A stretch of DNA of 64,000 bases from Bog-159 sp963709155 (lineage in GTDB: Bacteria > Acidobacteriota > Terriglobia > Bryobacterales > Bryobacteraceae): the NCBI GenBank assembly GCA_963709155.1, contig CAVPVD010000007.1, forward strand, positions 2,542,001-2,606,000. The letters run 5' to 3'. Positions 8,431-17,387 of the stretch are shown one piece after another. Made by a program: the position numbers and the translations under genes. The notes below the pieces were generated by a model, which saw nothing but the letters and a program-made list of their open reading frames with translations, was not told the DNA's origin and ran no database searches. Numbering within the stretch: position 1 is the stretch's first letter; each line of letters opens with the position of its first letter.

Positions 8431-9203
8431 ACGATACCGAACTGGATGATCTGCTCGATCGTTGGACCGTGCCGCCGATACGGGCGTCCTTGCGCGAAAG
8501 CATGCACGCCGAATTTGCCGCGCGCCACGAAGGGAACTGGGTGCGGGAGCCACGCACAAGAAGGCACCGGTTTGCGGCAGCCATCCTTTGCGCGGCGGTG
8601 CTGCTACTAGTTATCGCCAAGGCGCACCCGGTTGCACCGGTTCGCGTCCCCTACATCGTGGACTCCGAATTCGTCCGCTATGCGAACGATGGGTCGTCCG
8701 CGATTGAAATGCATACGAAGTCCTACGAACTCAACGGAGCTGAGATTCTCATATCGCGGTCGATCGCCGGCGATCCCGTCAGGAGTATGCTCGGACGAAC
8801 TCTCGATACGGCCATTCCCATTTGGTCCCGGGTCGTGGCGCGCATGACCGTAGATGCCCCGACGTTGGACAGAGTCAGGCAAGCCGCCCATCGGACCGTT
8901 GGAGCGATCACTGGCTGCGCCGCGTCGTGCCTGGTTTTGGAGCACCACGGTTTCGCGAGAGCCGCTGGTGCTGACGCGCCTACTGCCTGTCTGGATGGAA
9001 CAACCGTCAACCACGAAACGATACTCAACTATGCGACTACCGGGGTTCAACCCCGCATGGGCGGGAGTGTGAGGATGACGTGGTGGATGTCTCCCGAACT
9101 GGGCTGCTTTGCCTTAAGAATTACTACCGAAGAGAGGCAGCCCGACGGCACGTGGCGACTGGTGCGCGAAAAACGGGCGGTCCACGTGAAACCGAACCCC
9201 TGA
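8427..9203 (+). CDS. Putative membrane-anchored anti-sigma-like protein
   Basis: A 258-residue protein with a short cytoplasmic N-terminus (DDLLDRWTVPPIRASLR, residues 8-23, like the start of many proteins encoded after acidobacterial ECF sigma factors). One membrane segment follows (about 49-66, AAAILCAAVLLLVIAK), then a periplasmic domain of about 190 residues rich in beta strands. The layout and the ATGA overlap with the sigma gene suggest a regulator of that sigma factor. No zinc-finger (HxxxCxxC) anti-sigma motif is present, so it could instead be an effector under its control. The periplasmic domain is not recognised. Confidence 0.6.
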   Translation: MNDTELDDLLDRWTVPPIRASLRESMHAEFAARHEGNWVREPRTRRHRFAAAILCAAVLLLVIAKAHPVAPVRVPYIVDSEFVRYANDGSSAIEMHTKSYELNGAEILISRSIAGDPVRSMLGRTLDTAIPIWSRVVARMTVDAPTLDRVRQAAHRTVGAITGCAASCLVLEHHGFARAAGADAPTACLDGTTVNHETILNYATTGVQPRMGGSVRMTWWMSPELGCFALRITTEERQPDGTWRLVREKRAVHVKPNP

Positions 9204-9225
9204 GTGGTCGCGGCGGCATAGCCGG

Positions 9226-10644
9226 TTATTTGATCGCCAGGTGGCTGTGGTGCCGGCTATAGCCGAAGTAGATGCAAAGCCCGATCGCCAGCCAGATCAC
9301 CAGGCGCCACCAGGTCTCGTGATCGAGCGAGGCCATCATTGCCAGGCAGACCAAAATGCCCAGCACCGGCACCAGCGGCACGAGCGGGGTGCGATAGGGA
9401 CGCGGCAGATCGGGGCGGGTGTGCCGCATCACCATGATGCCGATGCACACAATCACAAACGCCAGCAGCGTGCCGATGCTGGTCATGTGTCCGAGCTTCG
9501 AGATGGGCAGGAAGCCGGAAAATAGCGAAACGAACACCATGAAGATCAGGTTGCAACGCCACGGGGTACGGAAGCGGGCGTGCACGTCCGAGAATACCTT
9601 GGGCAGCAGGCCGTCGCGCGACATGGAGAAGAATACCCGCGATTGCCCCAGCAACATCACCAGAATCACGGAACTGTATCCCGCAATGATGCCGATGACG
9701 ATCACGATTTGCAATGCGGCGCTGGGGAACTGCTTGATGACCGTGGCCACCGGCGACGCGTCGCCGCGGAAGATCTTGTAATTCACCATGCCGGTGAGGA
9801 CGTGCGCAAACAGCACATATAGGATGGTGCAAACGGCGAGCGAGCCAATGATCCCGATGGGCATGTCGCGCTGCGGCTTGCGCGCTTCCTGCGCGGCGGT
9901 CGAAACCGCATCGAAGCCGATGAACGCGAAAAATACGACGGCGGCCGCGCGCATCACGCCGCTGATGCCGAACTCGCCGAACTTGCCGGTGTTAGGCGGA
10001 ATAAAAGGCGTGTAGTTCGCGCGGTTGATGTACGCGAAACCCACCGCAATCACGATAATGACGATGACTACCTTGACCGCCACGATGAACCCGTTCACGC
10101 GCGCCGATTCCTGGATGCCGACGATCAGCAGCGTAGACATCAGGCAAATGATGATCACGGCCGGGAGATTGATGATCCCCGGAGTGGGATCGAACGGGCA
10201 GTTGACCAGGCTGGGCGGCAGCGTAATTCCCAGCGTGTGAAACAGCTTCACCACGTAGCTCGACCAACTGACCGACACGGTGGCGGCGCCGACCGCATAC
10301 TCGAGCACCAGGTCCCAGCCGATGATCCACGCCAGCAGTTCCCCCATGGTGGCGTAGGCGTAGGTGTACGCGCTGCCGGCAATCGGAATCATAGTCGAGA
10401 ACTCGCTGTAGCACATGCCCGCGAAGGCGCAGCCGATGGCGGCGACGATGAACGAGAGGACCACGGCGGGTCCGGCATTCTCGGCCGCTGCGATGCCGGT
10501 CAGCGAAAACAAACCCGCGCCGATAATCGCGCCGATGCCCAGCGCCACCAGATTCACGGGGCCCAAAGTGCGTTTGAGTGAATGTTCGCTATCGTCAGCT
10601 TCGGCTTTGATGCGTTCGAGCGATTTGGTGGCCGTCAGGTTCAT
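9226..10644 (-). CDS. APC-family amino acid permease (cationic amino acid transporter-like)
   Basis: A 472-residue permease with twelve or more hydrophobic helices. It starts NLTATKSLERIKAEA and has the first-helix motif GIGAIIGAGLFSLTG (about 35-49) typical of the CAT/YfnA branch of the APC superfamily; EFSTMIPIAGSAYTYAYAT is the conserved loop after helix 2. The ATG at 10644 overlaps the stop of the upstream permease as ATGA, which fixes the start and places the gene last in a four-gene operon. Likely substrates are amino acids or small amines, perhaps the products of the co-encoded secreted peptidase. Confidence 0.88.
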   Translation of the reverse strand: MNLTATKSLERIKAEADDSEHSLKRTLGPVNLVALGIGAIIGAGLFSLTGIAAAENAGPAVVLSFIVAAIGCAFAGMCYSEFSTMIPIAGSAYTYAYATMGELLAWIIGWDLVLEYAVGAATVSVSWSSYVVKLFHTLGITLPPSLVNCPFDPTPGIINLPAVIIICLMSTLLIVGIQESARVNGFIVAVKVVIVIIVIAVGFAYINRANYTPFIPPNTGKFGEFGISGVMRAAAVVFFAFIGFDAVSTAAQEARKPQRDMPIGIIGSLAVCTILYVLFAHVLTGMVNYKIFRGDASPVATVIKQFPSAALQIVIVIGIIAGYSSVILVMLLGQSRVFFSMSRDGLLPKVFSDVHARFRTPWRCNLIFMVFVSLFSGFLPISKLGHMTSIGTLLAFVIVCIGIMVMRHTRPDLPRPYRTPLVPLVPVLGILVCLAMMASLDHETWWRLVIWLAIGLCIYFGYSRHHSHLAIK

Positions 10645-12050
10645 TTCAGACCTTTCGATAGATCGGACTTGGGTTTCCAGATGAAATACACGGGCACGCC
10701 CAGGAGCACGATAATCAGCCCCGGCCACGTGTAATTCGGTTTGTAGGCCAGCAGCAGGATCTCGATAGTGCCGGCCGCCACAATGTAAATGGCCGGCAGC
10801 ACCGGGTAGCCAAAAGCCTTATAGGGACGCTCCATCCCGGGGCGTGTGCGGCGCAGAACGAAGATACCGGCGATGGTCAGGATATAGAAGACCAGCACGG
10901 CGAAGATCACGTAATCGAGTAGGTCGCTATAGGTGCCGCTCAACGTCAGGATCATGGCCCATGCGCCCTGAATGGCCAGCGCGAACACCGGTGCGCGATA
11001 GCGCGCGCCCACGGTGCCGGCGCGGCGGAAGAAAAGGCCGTCGAGCGACATCGCATAATAGACGCGGGCGCCCGCCAGAATCAAGCCATTCACGCAGCCG
11101 AAGCAGGAGACCATGATGGCGACAGCCATGATGCCGACTCCCGCCGGCCCCAGAATCTGCTTCATCGCGGCGGTGGCCACGCGGTCTTCGGGCGCGTGCT
11201 GGATGGCTTCGAGCGGCAGCACATTCAGATACACGCAGTTGGCCGAGATGTAGAGCGCCATCACGATCCCCACGCCCAGCGCCAGCGAGATCGGCAGATT
11301 GCGGCGCGGGTTGCGCACCTCGCCCGCGGTGAACGTCACGTTGTTCCAGGCGTCGGCCGAGAACAGCGAGCCCACCATGGCGACGCCCACCAGCCGGACC
11401 ACATGCATGCTCCAGCCCGCGCCCTCCCAAAAGTGACCGAAGTTGCGGGTCAGGGCTTCCGGGTTCCGGCCCAGCAGAAAGCCGACGGCCACCAAGCCCA
11501 ACAGCGCGGCCGTCTTGGCAAACGTGAAGACATTCTGGACCATCGCGCCGGTGCGGATGCCGCGCATATTCACGGCAGACAACAGTCCCACGATGACGAT
11601 GCCCACCAGTTGCTGCGTGGTCAGCCCCGCCTTCCCGCTGCCAATCAAGTGGTTTTGCGCGGAAATCCACGGCACAAATACGCCGGCGAATTTGGCGAAA
11701 GCCACGGCGACCGCCGCGATGGTTCCGGTTTGGATCACCAGGAAGAGCGTCCAACCGTACAGGAAGCCGCTGAGCGGTCCGAACGATTCGCGCAGGTAGA
11801 TGTACTGCCCGCCCGCCTGTGGCATAGCCGCCGCCAGTTCGCCGTAGCTGAGGGCGGCGATCAAGGTGAGCACCGCCGTGGCTACCCAAGTCATCAGCAG
11901 CAGCCCAGGCGAATTCACTTGCCGCGCAATATCCGCGGACACGATGAAGATGCCCGAACCGATCATCGATCCCACTACCAGCGTGGTCGAGTCCATCAGC
12001 CCGAGGCCCTTGATGAGGCCTGATTTTACTTCGTTGCCAGTCGTTGCCAT
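10641..12050 (-). CDS. APC-family amino acid permease
   Basis: A 469-residue permease beginning MATTGNEVKSGLIKGLGLMD, with the helix-1 motif LVVGSMIGSGIFIVS and about twelve membrane segments. It belongs to the APC superfamily, branch close to LAT/YfnA-like exchangers common in acidobacteria. The open frame extends far upstream through thiE, but the ATG at 12050 gives the family-typical N-terminus and only a 25-nt overlap with thiE. It is a divergent relative of the next permease, so the operon carries two transporters that may differ in substrate. Confidence 0.87.
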   Translation of the reverse strand: MATTGNEVKSGLIKGLGLMDSTTLVVGSMIGSGIFIVSADIARQVNSPGLLLMTWVATAVLTLIAALSYGELAAAMPQAGGQYIYLRESFGPLSGFLYGWTLFLVIQTGTIAAVAVAFAKFAGVFVPWISAQNHLIGSGKAGLTTQQLVGIVIVGLLSAVNMRGIRTGAMVQNVFTFAKTAALLGLVAVGFLLGRNPEALTRNFGHFWEGAGWSMHVVRLVGVAMVGSLFSADAWNNVTFTAGEVRNPRRNLPISLALGVGIVMALYISANCVYLNVLPLEAIQHAPEDRVATAAMKQILGPAGVGIMAVAIMVSCFGCVNGLILAGARVYYAMSLDGLFFRRAGTVGARYRAPVFALAIQGAWAMILTLSGTYSDLLDYVIFAVLVFYILTIAGIFVLRRTRPGMERPYKAFGYPVLPAIYIVAAGTIEILLLAYKPNYTWPGLIIVLLGVPVYFIWKPKSDLSKGLK

Positions 12051-12661
12051 TCTTCCATCCGCTCGCGCAAGGATACGCTGGTGAGGTCCGTGGGCAGCAG
12101 GCCGCCGATGACCGCGATCGAATCCGCGCCGGCCGCCCAGATCGCCGGCGCGTTCTCCCGGGTGATGCCGCCGATGGCCACCAACGGTTTCTCCACCAGC
12201 GCGCGGCACTCTTTTAAGGCTTCGATCCCCGTAACCGGATCGGGGTTTCGTTTGGATGCGGTGGCGAATAAGGGACCGAATGCCACGTAGTCTACGGGCT
12301 CGCCACCCGCCGCGCAAACCTGGTGAAGGTTGTGGCTGGAAAATCCAATTAGCGCGGCCGAACCCAGGAGCCGGCGCGCATCCCGCGGCGAGAGATCGTC
12401 CTGGCCGACATGCAATCCGGAATCGAGAAGCATGGCGATATCCGCCCGGTCGTCCACGATGAAGAGGGCACCCGCCTCGCGGCACCAACTGGCGATCTCG
12501 CGCGCCCGATCGAACACGGCACGGCCCCAGTGCTGTTTGTGCCGTAGTTGCAGGATGCCGGCGCCTCCTTCCAGGAATGCGGCGGCCGCGCGGTTCCAGG
12601 GAAAGCCGCGGGCCTCAAACGTTTCCGTATCCAGAATCGGATAAACCGGCGGCAGCTTCAT
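12026..12661 (-). CDS. thiE: Thiamine-phosphate synthase
   Basis: A 211-residue TIM-barrel enzyme that joins HMP-pyrophosphate and thiazole phosphate into thiamine phosphate. Visible signatures are ILQLRHK (substrate pocket), DDRADIA, GLHVGQDDLSPRDARR, FGPLFATASK (phosphate loop) and VAIGGITREN near the C-terminus. Length is typical of ThiE. The start overlaps the stop of the peptidase gene as ATGA, and the 3' end overlaps the permease gene. Its place between a peptidase and amino-acid permeases is unusual, since other thiamine genes are absent. No TPP riboswitch is seen nearby. Confidence 0.92.
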   Translation of the reverse strand: MKLPPVYPILDTETFEARGFPWNRAAAAFLEGGAGILQLRHKQHWGRAVFDRAREIASWCREAGALFIVDDRADIAMLLDSGLHVGQDDLSPRDARRLLGSAALIGFSSHNLHQVCAAGGEPVDYVAFGPLFATASKRNPDPVTGIEALKECRALVEKPLVAIGGITRENAPAIWAAGADSIAVIGGLLPTDLTSVSLRERMEEWQRLATK

Positions 12662-14829
12662 TGGCCCAGGTTCCGCTCGAAAAACCCGGCCGCCCGCCGA
12701 AAGGCGTCGATCAAAGTCTCATCCCGTACAAAAATGTGGCTCTCTTCCGGGTAGTAGATTTCGGAAAAATCCTTGCCTTCGTGGATCAGCTTCTCGCTCA
12801 GTTGCACGGTGTCCTGGAACATTACGTTATTGTCCACGATTCCGTGCACCATGAGAAACGGATTCTTCAACAGGCTGGAAAAATGGATCGGCGAGCTGCG
12901 CCGGTAAGCTTCGGGATAGTCCTGTGGCCGGCCCAGGCGTTGCTCGGTGTAGAAGGCGTTGTAATTCTCCCAATCGTTCACCGACGAAAACGAGGCGCCC
13001 GCGCGAAACGTATCGGGCGAGAGGAACATGGCGGCCGCGGCCATGAAGCCGCCGTAACTGGATCCCCAGATGCCAATCCGCCGCATGTCGATGTTGCCCA
13101 GCGCGCGCAGGTAATCCACGCCGCCGAGCACGTCGTCCAGATCCGGGCCGGCCATGTGCAGATACACGCCCGTGCGCCAGTCGCGGCCGTAACCGGAGCT
13201 GCCGCGATAATCCATGTCGAGCACTACATATCCCCGATTCACCAGGGAACAATTGAAGACATAGCGCACGTCGGCGTAGGCGCCCCACTGCTTCAGCACG
13301 CTGGTGGCGTAACCAGAGCCGTGAATGAACAATACCGCGGGGCGCGGCGGCTGGCTGCGATCTTCGGGGCGGTAGCCTTGCGGAAGGAACAGGCGCGCCG
13401 CCACCGGCTTTCCATCGCCGCGCGAAGAGAAGCCGATCACACGGGATTCGGGCCACGCATAAGCGGCGAATGCGGCTTGCGGCGAGGTGGTGACGCGATG
13501 GCCGGCGACATAAAGATCGAAGGGATTCCTGGCGTCCGCGATCATCATGGCGATATCGCGGCCGTCTTCGGAAACGATCCCGATGTTGAGCCCTTCGTGC
13601 GACGATAGCTTCTCTTTGCCCGAGCCATCGGGATGAATCCGATAGAACTGGCGTTCGGCAGTGCCGCCCTCGGTGGAGGCGAAATAGACGGAATCGCCGG
13701 CCCACTGGGGCTCGTGGCCGAAAGAGCGATCGTTATCCACCTGCCATGCGCCGCGGGTGATCTGGCGCGGCTCGCCTCCGTCTTTCGAAACGATATACAA
13801 ATGCGACCAGCCGTCGCGCTCGCTGGAGAACAGAATCCGGCTGGAGTCAGGCGACCAGGCGGCAAAGAACGGCTCAACCCATGCCGCGTCCTTGTCTTCG
13901 GCCACCACGCGCGCTTTCCCGCTGACCGGATCATTCACCAGGATGGCGGCCTGTTTCAGATTCGGATGCACCGCGGTGCGGAGCAGCCAGCGCGAATCGG
14001 GCGACCACCGCGGAGCGCCGAACGCGAGGGCTTTCTCGCCCCATGGGCCCGGCTCCATGGGCAGCGGCATGCCGCCGGCGGCTGGGATCACGTATACCTT
14101 CGCCTCGGTCAACGGATCGCCCGGCAGGGTGCGCGGGAAACCATTCGCAGTCACCAGGCGGCCGGCGTAATTGGGCAGCAGCAGTTTTCTCCCCGCACCG
14201 GCGCGCACCGTGTAGACGAACTGTTTGCCGTCCGGCGACCAGCGCCATGCGCCGAGCGATGCGCCCTCGCCCTCGATTTCGGTGACCTGCCAAAGTTGTC
14301 CCGTGTGCAGGTCCTGGACAAAAACCTGCCCATCGCGAGCGAACGCCAGTTTGTTCCCGTCGGGCGAAAAGGCCGGATTGCTTTCGACGGCCTTGGTCCG
14401 CGTCAGGCGCAAAAGGGAGTCCTGGTTGGCGGCGCCGGACGTGTTCACCAGGTACAGGTCGCCACGATAGGAAAACGCGGCACGTACGCCATCGCGCGAG
14501 ATGTCGAAATCGGCGATGCCTTCCGGAGGTTCCAGATACAGTTTCTGGCGCTCGTCCTTTTCGGCCGCCGGACGGTTAATAGGGTCGTCGATCGATTCCA
14601 GATTCGTCAGGCGCGCCAGGCTCTGTCGATCGGAATGATAGGCGTACAAATCCATGAAGCGCCGGCCTTCGGCGTTCCACAAAAACAACAGTACGTGGCC
14701 CTGTTTCGACCACGCGGCCTTCGCGGGCGTGGTACCCCAGGCGTAGGGCCGGCTGAACAACCGTTCGAGAGGCCAAGGCTCGGCTCTCAGGGAACAAACC
14801 AGGAGTGCGGCAATGGCGGCAAATCGCAT
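12658..14829 (-). CDS. Secreted S9 family peptidase (DPP-IV/acylaminoacyl peptidase-like)
   Basis: A 723-residue prolyl-oligopeptidase family serine peptidase. The ATG at 14829 gives a good signal peptide (MRFAAIAALLVCSLRA), so the enzyme acts outside the cytoplasm. An N-terminal beta-propeller (about 40-450, with repeated FSPDG/WSPD motifs) precedes an alpha/beta-hydrolase domain. The nucleophile is the serine in GSSYGG (about residue 589), the acid is the aspartate in HGIVDNNV (about 663) and the histidine is in EESHIF (about 697). It would release small peptides from oligopeptides. It heads the operon with thiE and two amino-acid permeases, which suggests peptide scavenging. Confidence 0.9.
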   Translation of the reverse strand: MRFAAIAALLVCSLRAEPWPLERLFSRPYAWGTTPAKAAWSKQGHVLLFLWNAEGRRFMDLYAYHSDRQSLARLTNLESIDDPINRPAAEKDERQKLYLEPPEGIADFDISRDGVRAAFSYRGDLYLVNTSGAANQDSLLRLTRTKAVESNPAFSPDGNKLAFARDGQVFVQDLHTGQLWQVTEIEGEGASLGAWRWSPDGKQFVYTVRAGAGRKLLLPNYAGRLVTANGFPRTLPGDPLTEAKVYVIPAAGGMPLPMEPGPWGEKALAFGAPRWSPDSRWLLRTAVHPNLKQAAILVNDPVSGKARVVAEDKDAAWVEPFFAAWSPDSSRILFSSERDGWSHLYIVSKDGGEPRQITRGAWQVDNDRSFGHEPQWAGDSVYFASTEGGTAERQFYRIHPDGSGKEKLSSHEGLNIGIVSEDGRDIAMMIADARNPFDLYVAGHRVTTSPQAAFAAYAWPESRVIGFSSRGDGKPVAARLFLPQGYRPEDRSQPPRPAVLFIHGSGYATSVLKQWGAYADVRYVFNCSLVNRGYVVLDMDYRGSSGYGRDWRTGVYLHMAGPDLDDVLGGVDYLRALGNIDMRRIGIWGSSYGGFMAAAAMFLSPDTFRAGASFSSVNDWENYNAFYTEQRLGRPQDYPEAYRRSSPIHFSSLLKNPFLMVHGIVDNNVMFQDTVQLSEKLIHEGKDFSEIYYPEESHIFVRDETLIDAFRRAAGFFERNLGQ

Positions 14830-14914
14830 GTTCGACGCGATTGCCAAGGTTATCACAAGACTCGCGGCGGACGCGGCAGCTTTATCGGCTGATTAAGGGG
14901 GGGCGGGTCCGTTT

Positions 14915-15181
14915 GGTTTTTGGAGGGCGGGCAATTCTACCCGCAGCCGGCTTTCAGCCGGCTCTGGGCGGGACTTAAAAGTCCCGCCGGCACGCTCATC
15001 TGTGACACCATTGCCGCTCAATAAGTTAGCGGTTGTTTTTAGGAACCGCAAAGATGATGAAAACCAAGAGTAGTGGGGCGGCCAATCTTGGCCGCCCCAC
15101 GGTGAGTTTTCGACGGTGCCCCACGCGGGGTCACACATTTGTTCCAACCGGCTCGGCCGGCGGCGCCGCTGAAGCGTGCGC
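14915..15181 (-). repeat. Composite hairpin-module repeat, inverted copy
   Basis: Contains in order gcgggcaattctacccgc, agccggctttcagccggct, gcgggacttaaaagtcccgc, a block with tgtgacaccattgccgctcaa, ggcggccaatcttggccgcc, and a block ending cacacatttgttccaaccgg. The last blocks are the reverse complement of the ones at 57164-57372 and 62850-63130, so this is the same composite element in the opposite orientation. A roughly 40-bp non-matching segment (about 15030-15075) interrupts it. It is flanked by the start of the peptidase operon. Confidence 0.8.
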
Positions 15182-15501
15182 GCAGCAAGGATATTATCAT
15201 GGCATTTGTCGAAGCGCAAGGGGAACTGCGGGACTGATGTAGGCGTCCGATCCGATAGAAGTGGGACCGCACGAAAGTGAGGCTTAGAGTATTCCCGCCC
15301 CGGCGGATCAAACTGCGCAAAAACAGCATGGCGACGTGCAACTTACTACGACAGCGCTTTTATGGTTTAAACTCAACCTCGAAAGAACCAGGCACGCGAA
15401 CTGGTTAATTAAACAGATAGTTTTCATTTGTTTATAAGGAATTTCCTAGAATAACTAGGGATTGTATCTAATATGGCTCATTAAGTGCCTAGATGCATGC
15501 C
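15182..15501. other. AT-rich intergenic region
   Basis: No gene is seen in these 320 bases. The stretch 15390-15480 is markedly more AT-rich than its surroundings and includes a short inverted repeat (cctag/aataa/ctagg, 15445-15459). It probably holds the promoter of the small gene at 15502, though no clear -35/-10 pair can be named. Confidence 0.5.
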
Positions 15502-15903
15502 ATGCCGGACCATTTTGAGGTAGACGAGGGCTTCCTGGCGTCGGCAGGCGAAATGGCTTGCATTCTCGCCCAATTTGATCTTCAACCCAGGCGCCGTTCC
15601 ACCACCCCCCGGCGTAGAGGCGCCCGTCCGGCAGGCCCTCTGGCCAAGCCTGCCCTTGCGCTGCCTCCCAAGGATTCCTTGCAGCAAGAGACTTCCGTGG
15701 CCGCACCGTCATCCGCGATTCCCGTGAAGGCTCAATCCGTCCAACCCGGGGTCGAACGCCGCCAATATTGCGGGTGCGGTGAATGTAAGTGGTGCCGCGA
15801 CAACGCCCGCTGGGATCGGATTTTTGCCGAGAAGTTCGCGGACCCCTCTTACTACGGCACGCTCCGAGTCAGATATAGTTCCAGTCTCGCCGGGGGACTC
15901 TGA
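15502..15903 (+). CDS. Small Cys-rich acidobacterial protein (CxCxxCxxC / NARWDRIF)
   Basis: Unknown function. A 133-residue protein whose N-terminal two thirds are low complexity (basic and Pro/Ala-rich). It ends in a compact motif: YCGCGECKWCRDNARW, then DRIFAEKFADPSYYG. I recognise this four-cysteine plus NARW(E/D)RIF..KFADP.YY motif from uncharacterised acidobacterial proteins. The cysteine spacing suggests a small metal site, possibly zinc. The ATG at 15502 (MPDHFEVDEGF) is preferred to one three codons upstream. A very small gene follows immediately (ATG 1 nt after the stop), and the two may be translationally coupled. Confidence 0.6.
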   Translation: MPDHFEVDEGFLASAGEMACILAQFDLQPRRRSTTPRRRGARPAGPLAKPALALPPKDSLQQETSVAAPSSAIPVKAQSVQPGVERRQYCGCGECKWCRDNARWDRIFAEKFADPSYYGTLRVRYSSSLAGGL

Positions 15904-15904
15904 G

Positions 15905-16060
15905 ATGGCCGCAACCCGGGCTCGAAGATCCGCTCTCGAAGCAGAACAGCTCCGAGTTCAGATTCCCTCCATCCTGGTTCGAGCCAAAATCCTGCGGCGC
16001 GAAATGGAATATCTTCTTGCGCGGTTGGTGGCCGGCCGCCGCGGCACGGCTAAGACTTGA
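15905..16060 (+). CDS. Very small hypothetical protein, 51 aa
   Basis: An open frame of 51 codons starting one base after the previous stop. The product is basic and amphipathic helical (SALEAEQLRVQIPSILVRAK, then ILRREMEYLLARLVAGRR). Proximity and helix-forming composition suggest a real coupled gene, possibly binding the Cys-rich partner, but this is inference. It runs antisense into the degenerate permease fragment. Not recognised. Confidence 0.35.
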   Translation: MAATRARRSALEAEQLRVQIPSILVRAKILRREMEYLLARLVAGRRGTAKT

Positions 16061-16213
16061 TTGCGCCGAGGCCCAACGCAGCGAACGCTTGAGCCCGTCA
16101 CCCAACGAGGACATCGGCATCCTGGAAGGCTTCCTGGGCCGGCTAGCAGTATTGGATGCGCTACCTCGTTTGGCGGAGCAGTCCGGGTCGCTTGCGCTAC
16201 TCATAACGCAACT

Positions 16214-16760
16214 GTCCACGGCGCTGACGCCAAAAAGCAGGCTGCGCATGAGTTGCGTCAGCGTCAGCGCCGCGAATACGCCAATTCCGACGCCGATGGC
16301 GGTCAGGCGCGCGCCTTCCCCTAAGACCAGACGCACCATGTCGCCCGGTTGCGCGACCAAGGCCATCCGACTGCCTAGCTCGCGTGTGCGCTGCGAAACC
16401 GAATAAGAGATCAGGCCATACAACCCGACCGTCGCCAGAATCAGCGCCAGCAAGGCTAAGCTTCCGATCAGGAAGGATGGGTAGCGGCGGAGAAACACAG
16501 AAGGCGACTGGGCGATGATCTGATCCATAGTAATGGGGAGAATCGTAATCAGTTGCGGATCGGCATTCCGTAAAGCGGCGCGGGCGGCGCCGATCGCGCG
16601 GTCCGGATCTCCAGCCGTGCGTACCATGTAAGTGATAAACTGGCCGGCGTCCTGGCGGAACGGAACGAAAAGCATGGGTTCACCGGCACTGTCCAGACCG
16701 GCTTCCGCGATATCTCCGACGACGCCGGTGATTTGGCGGTAGGGTTCCGTGAGTCGTCCA
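16214..16760 (-). pseudogene. Fragment of a MacB/FtsX-type ABC permease (ADOP family)
   Basis: Translation of the minus strand gives the C-terminal end of an acidobacterial duplicated orphan permease: VVGDIAEAGLDSAGEPMLFV, then FLRRYPSFLIGSLALLALIL and RTRELGSRMALVAQ, with three typical FtsX helices, ending LLFGVSAVD. The N-terminal half (first FtsX block and MacB periplasmic domain) is missing upstream of about 16760. After SAVD the reading frame leaves the family and runs antisense through the small genes. Intact members are about 800 residues, so this is a remnant with both ends lost. Confidence 0.8.
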
Positions 16761-17015
16761 CAATTGTAGACGTGTTATATGGAATTGGTTAATTTGTTTC
16801 GGGGCATTTCCGGGATTTGCTGCCCGCGTCCGCGTCCACCATCGGGCAGGTGCGCCGGGACCCTACGTACGGTGCGCGGACGCACTAGGACTTCGGGCGC
16901 GAAGCGAAGTCGATGCCGGGCGTCCGGAATCCGGCCAACCAGTCACGCTGCCGCGCCAACTGGCGGAGCCGTACCGCCTCGATCGCCAGGTAGAACCTAT
17001 TTCGTGCGAAACGGC

Positions 17016-17309
17016 CTAGCGCCAGTGTCCTTCGACCAATACGTAGCCGCCCCTGCGGTGAACCCAGCGATGCGCGACCCAGCGGGCATGTGGCCGCGGC
17101 GGCAATTCCCATCTTCCAGCGGTCCAGACGTAAGCATTACCGTCCCAGCGGTGGTACCCGTTAATCCACACGTAGCCAGGGCCGGGCGCCACACCCCGCG
17201 TTTCGACTACAGCCACGGGCGGCGCGATACGCACCACAACTTCGGCCATCGCGGCGCTGAACGTTAGCCCGCCGGCAAAAACCAATCCGATCATTCGCTT
17301 ATAAACCAC
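17016..17309 (-). CDS. Exported WxxGxW-repeat (YXWV) protein
   Basis: A roughly 97-residue exported protein. The GTG at 17309 is chosen because AGGAGG lies 5 nt upstream and the product then starts MVYKRMIGLVFAGGLTFSAA, a good signal peptide with a basic front. The mature part has repeated aromatic-glycine motifs: YVWINGYHRWDGN, YVWTAGRWELPP, YVLVEGHWR. This matches the BcpO-related WxxGxW repeat family found in outer envelopes of Gram-negative bacteria. Function is unknown; a small beta-rich envelope protein is likely. It stands alone. Confidence 0.8.
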   Translation of the reverse strand: MVYKRMIGLVFAGGLTFSAAMAEVVVRIAPPVAVVETRGVAPGPGYVWINGYHRWDGNAYVWTAGRWELPPRPHARWVAHRWVHRRGGYVLVEGHWR

Positions 17310-17387
17310 AGACACCTCCTTTTTCTCGCACCATTCTAGCAGTACGCGCGCGTCGTAGGAACCCCGCATTACGGGCGTTTTACGGTG

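Noticed and set aside
9226..10728. Longer N-terminus for the last permease starting at 10728
   Set aside because: The extra 28 residues are in the overlap with the upstream permease; ATG 10644 gives the family start and an ATGA overlap.
12020..12700. TPP riboswitch controlling thiE
   Set aside because: thiE is inside an operon with overlapping genes, and no THI-box-like sequence (CTGAGA, ACCTGA) with suitable structure is seen upstream.
13633..14892. Long plus-strand open frame opposite the S9 peptidase
   Set aside because: It mirrors the third-position GC of the peptidase gene, has no recognised domain and no ribosome binding site.
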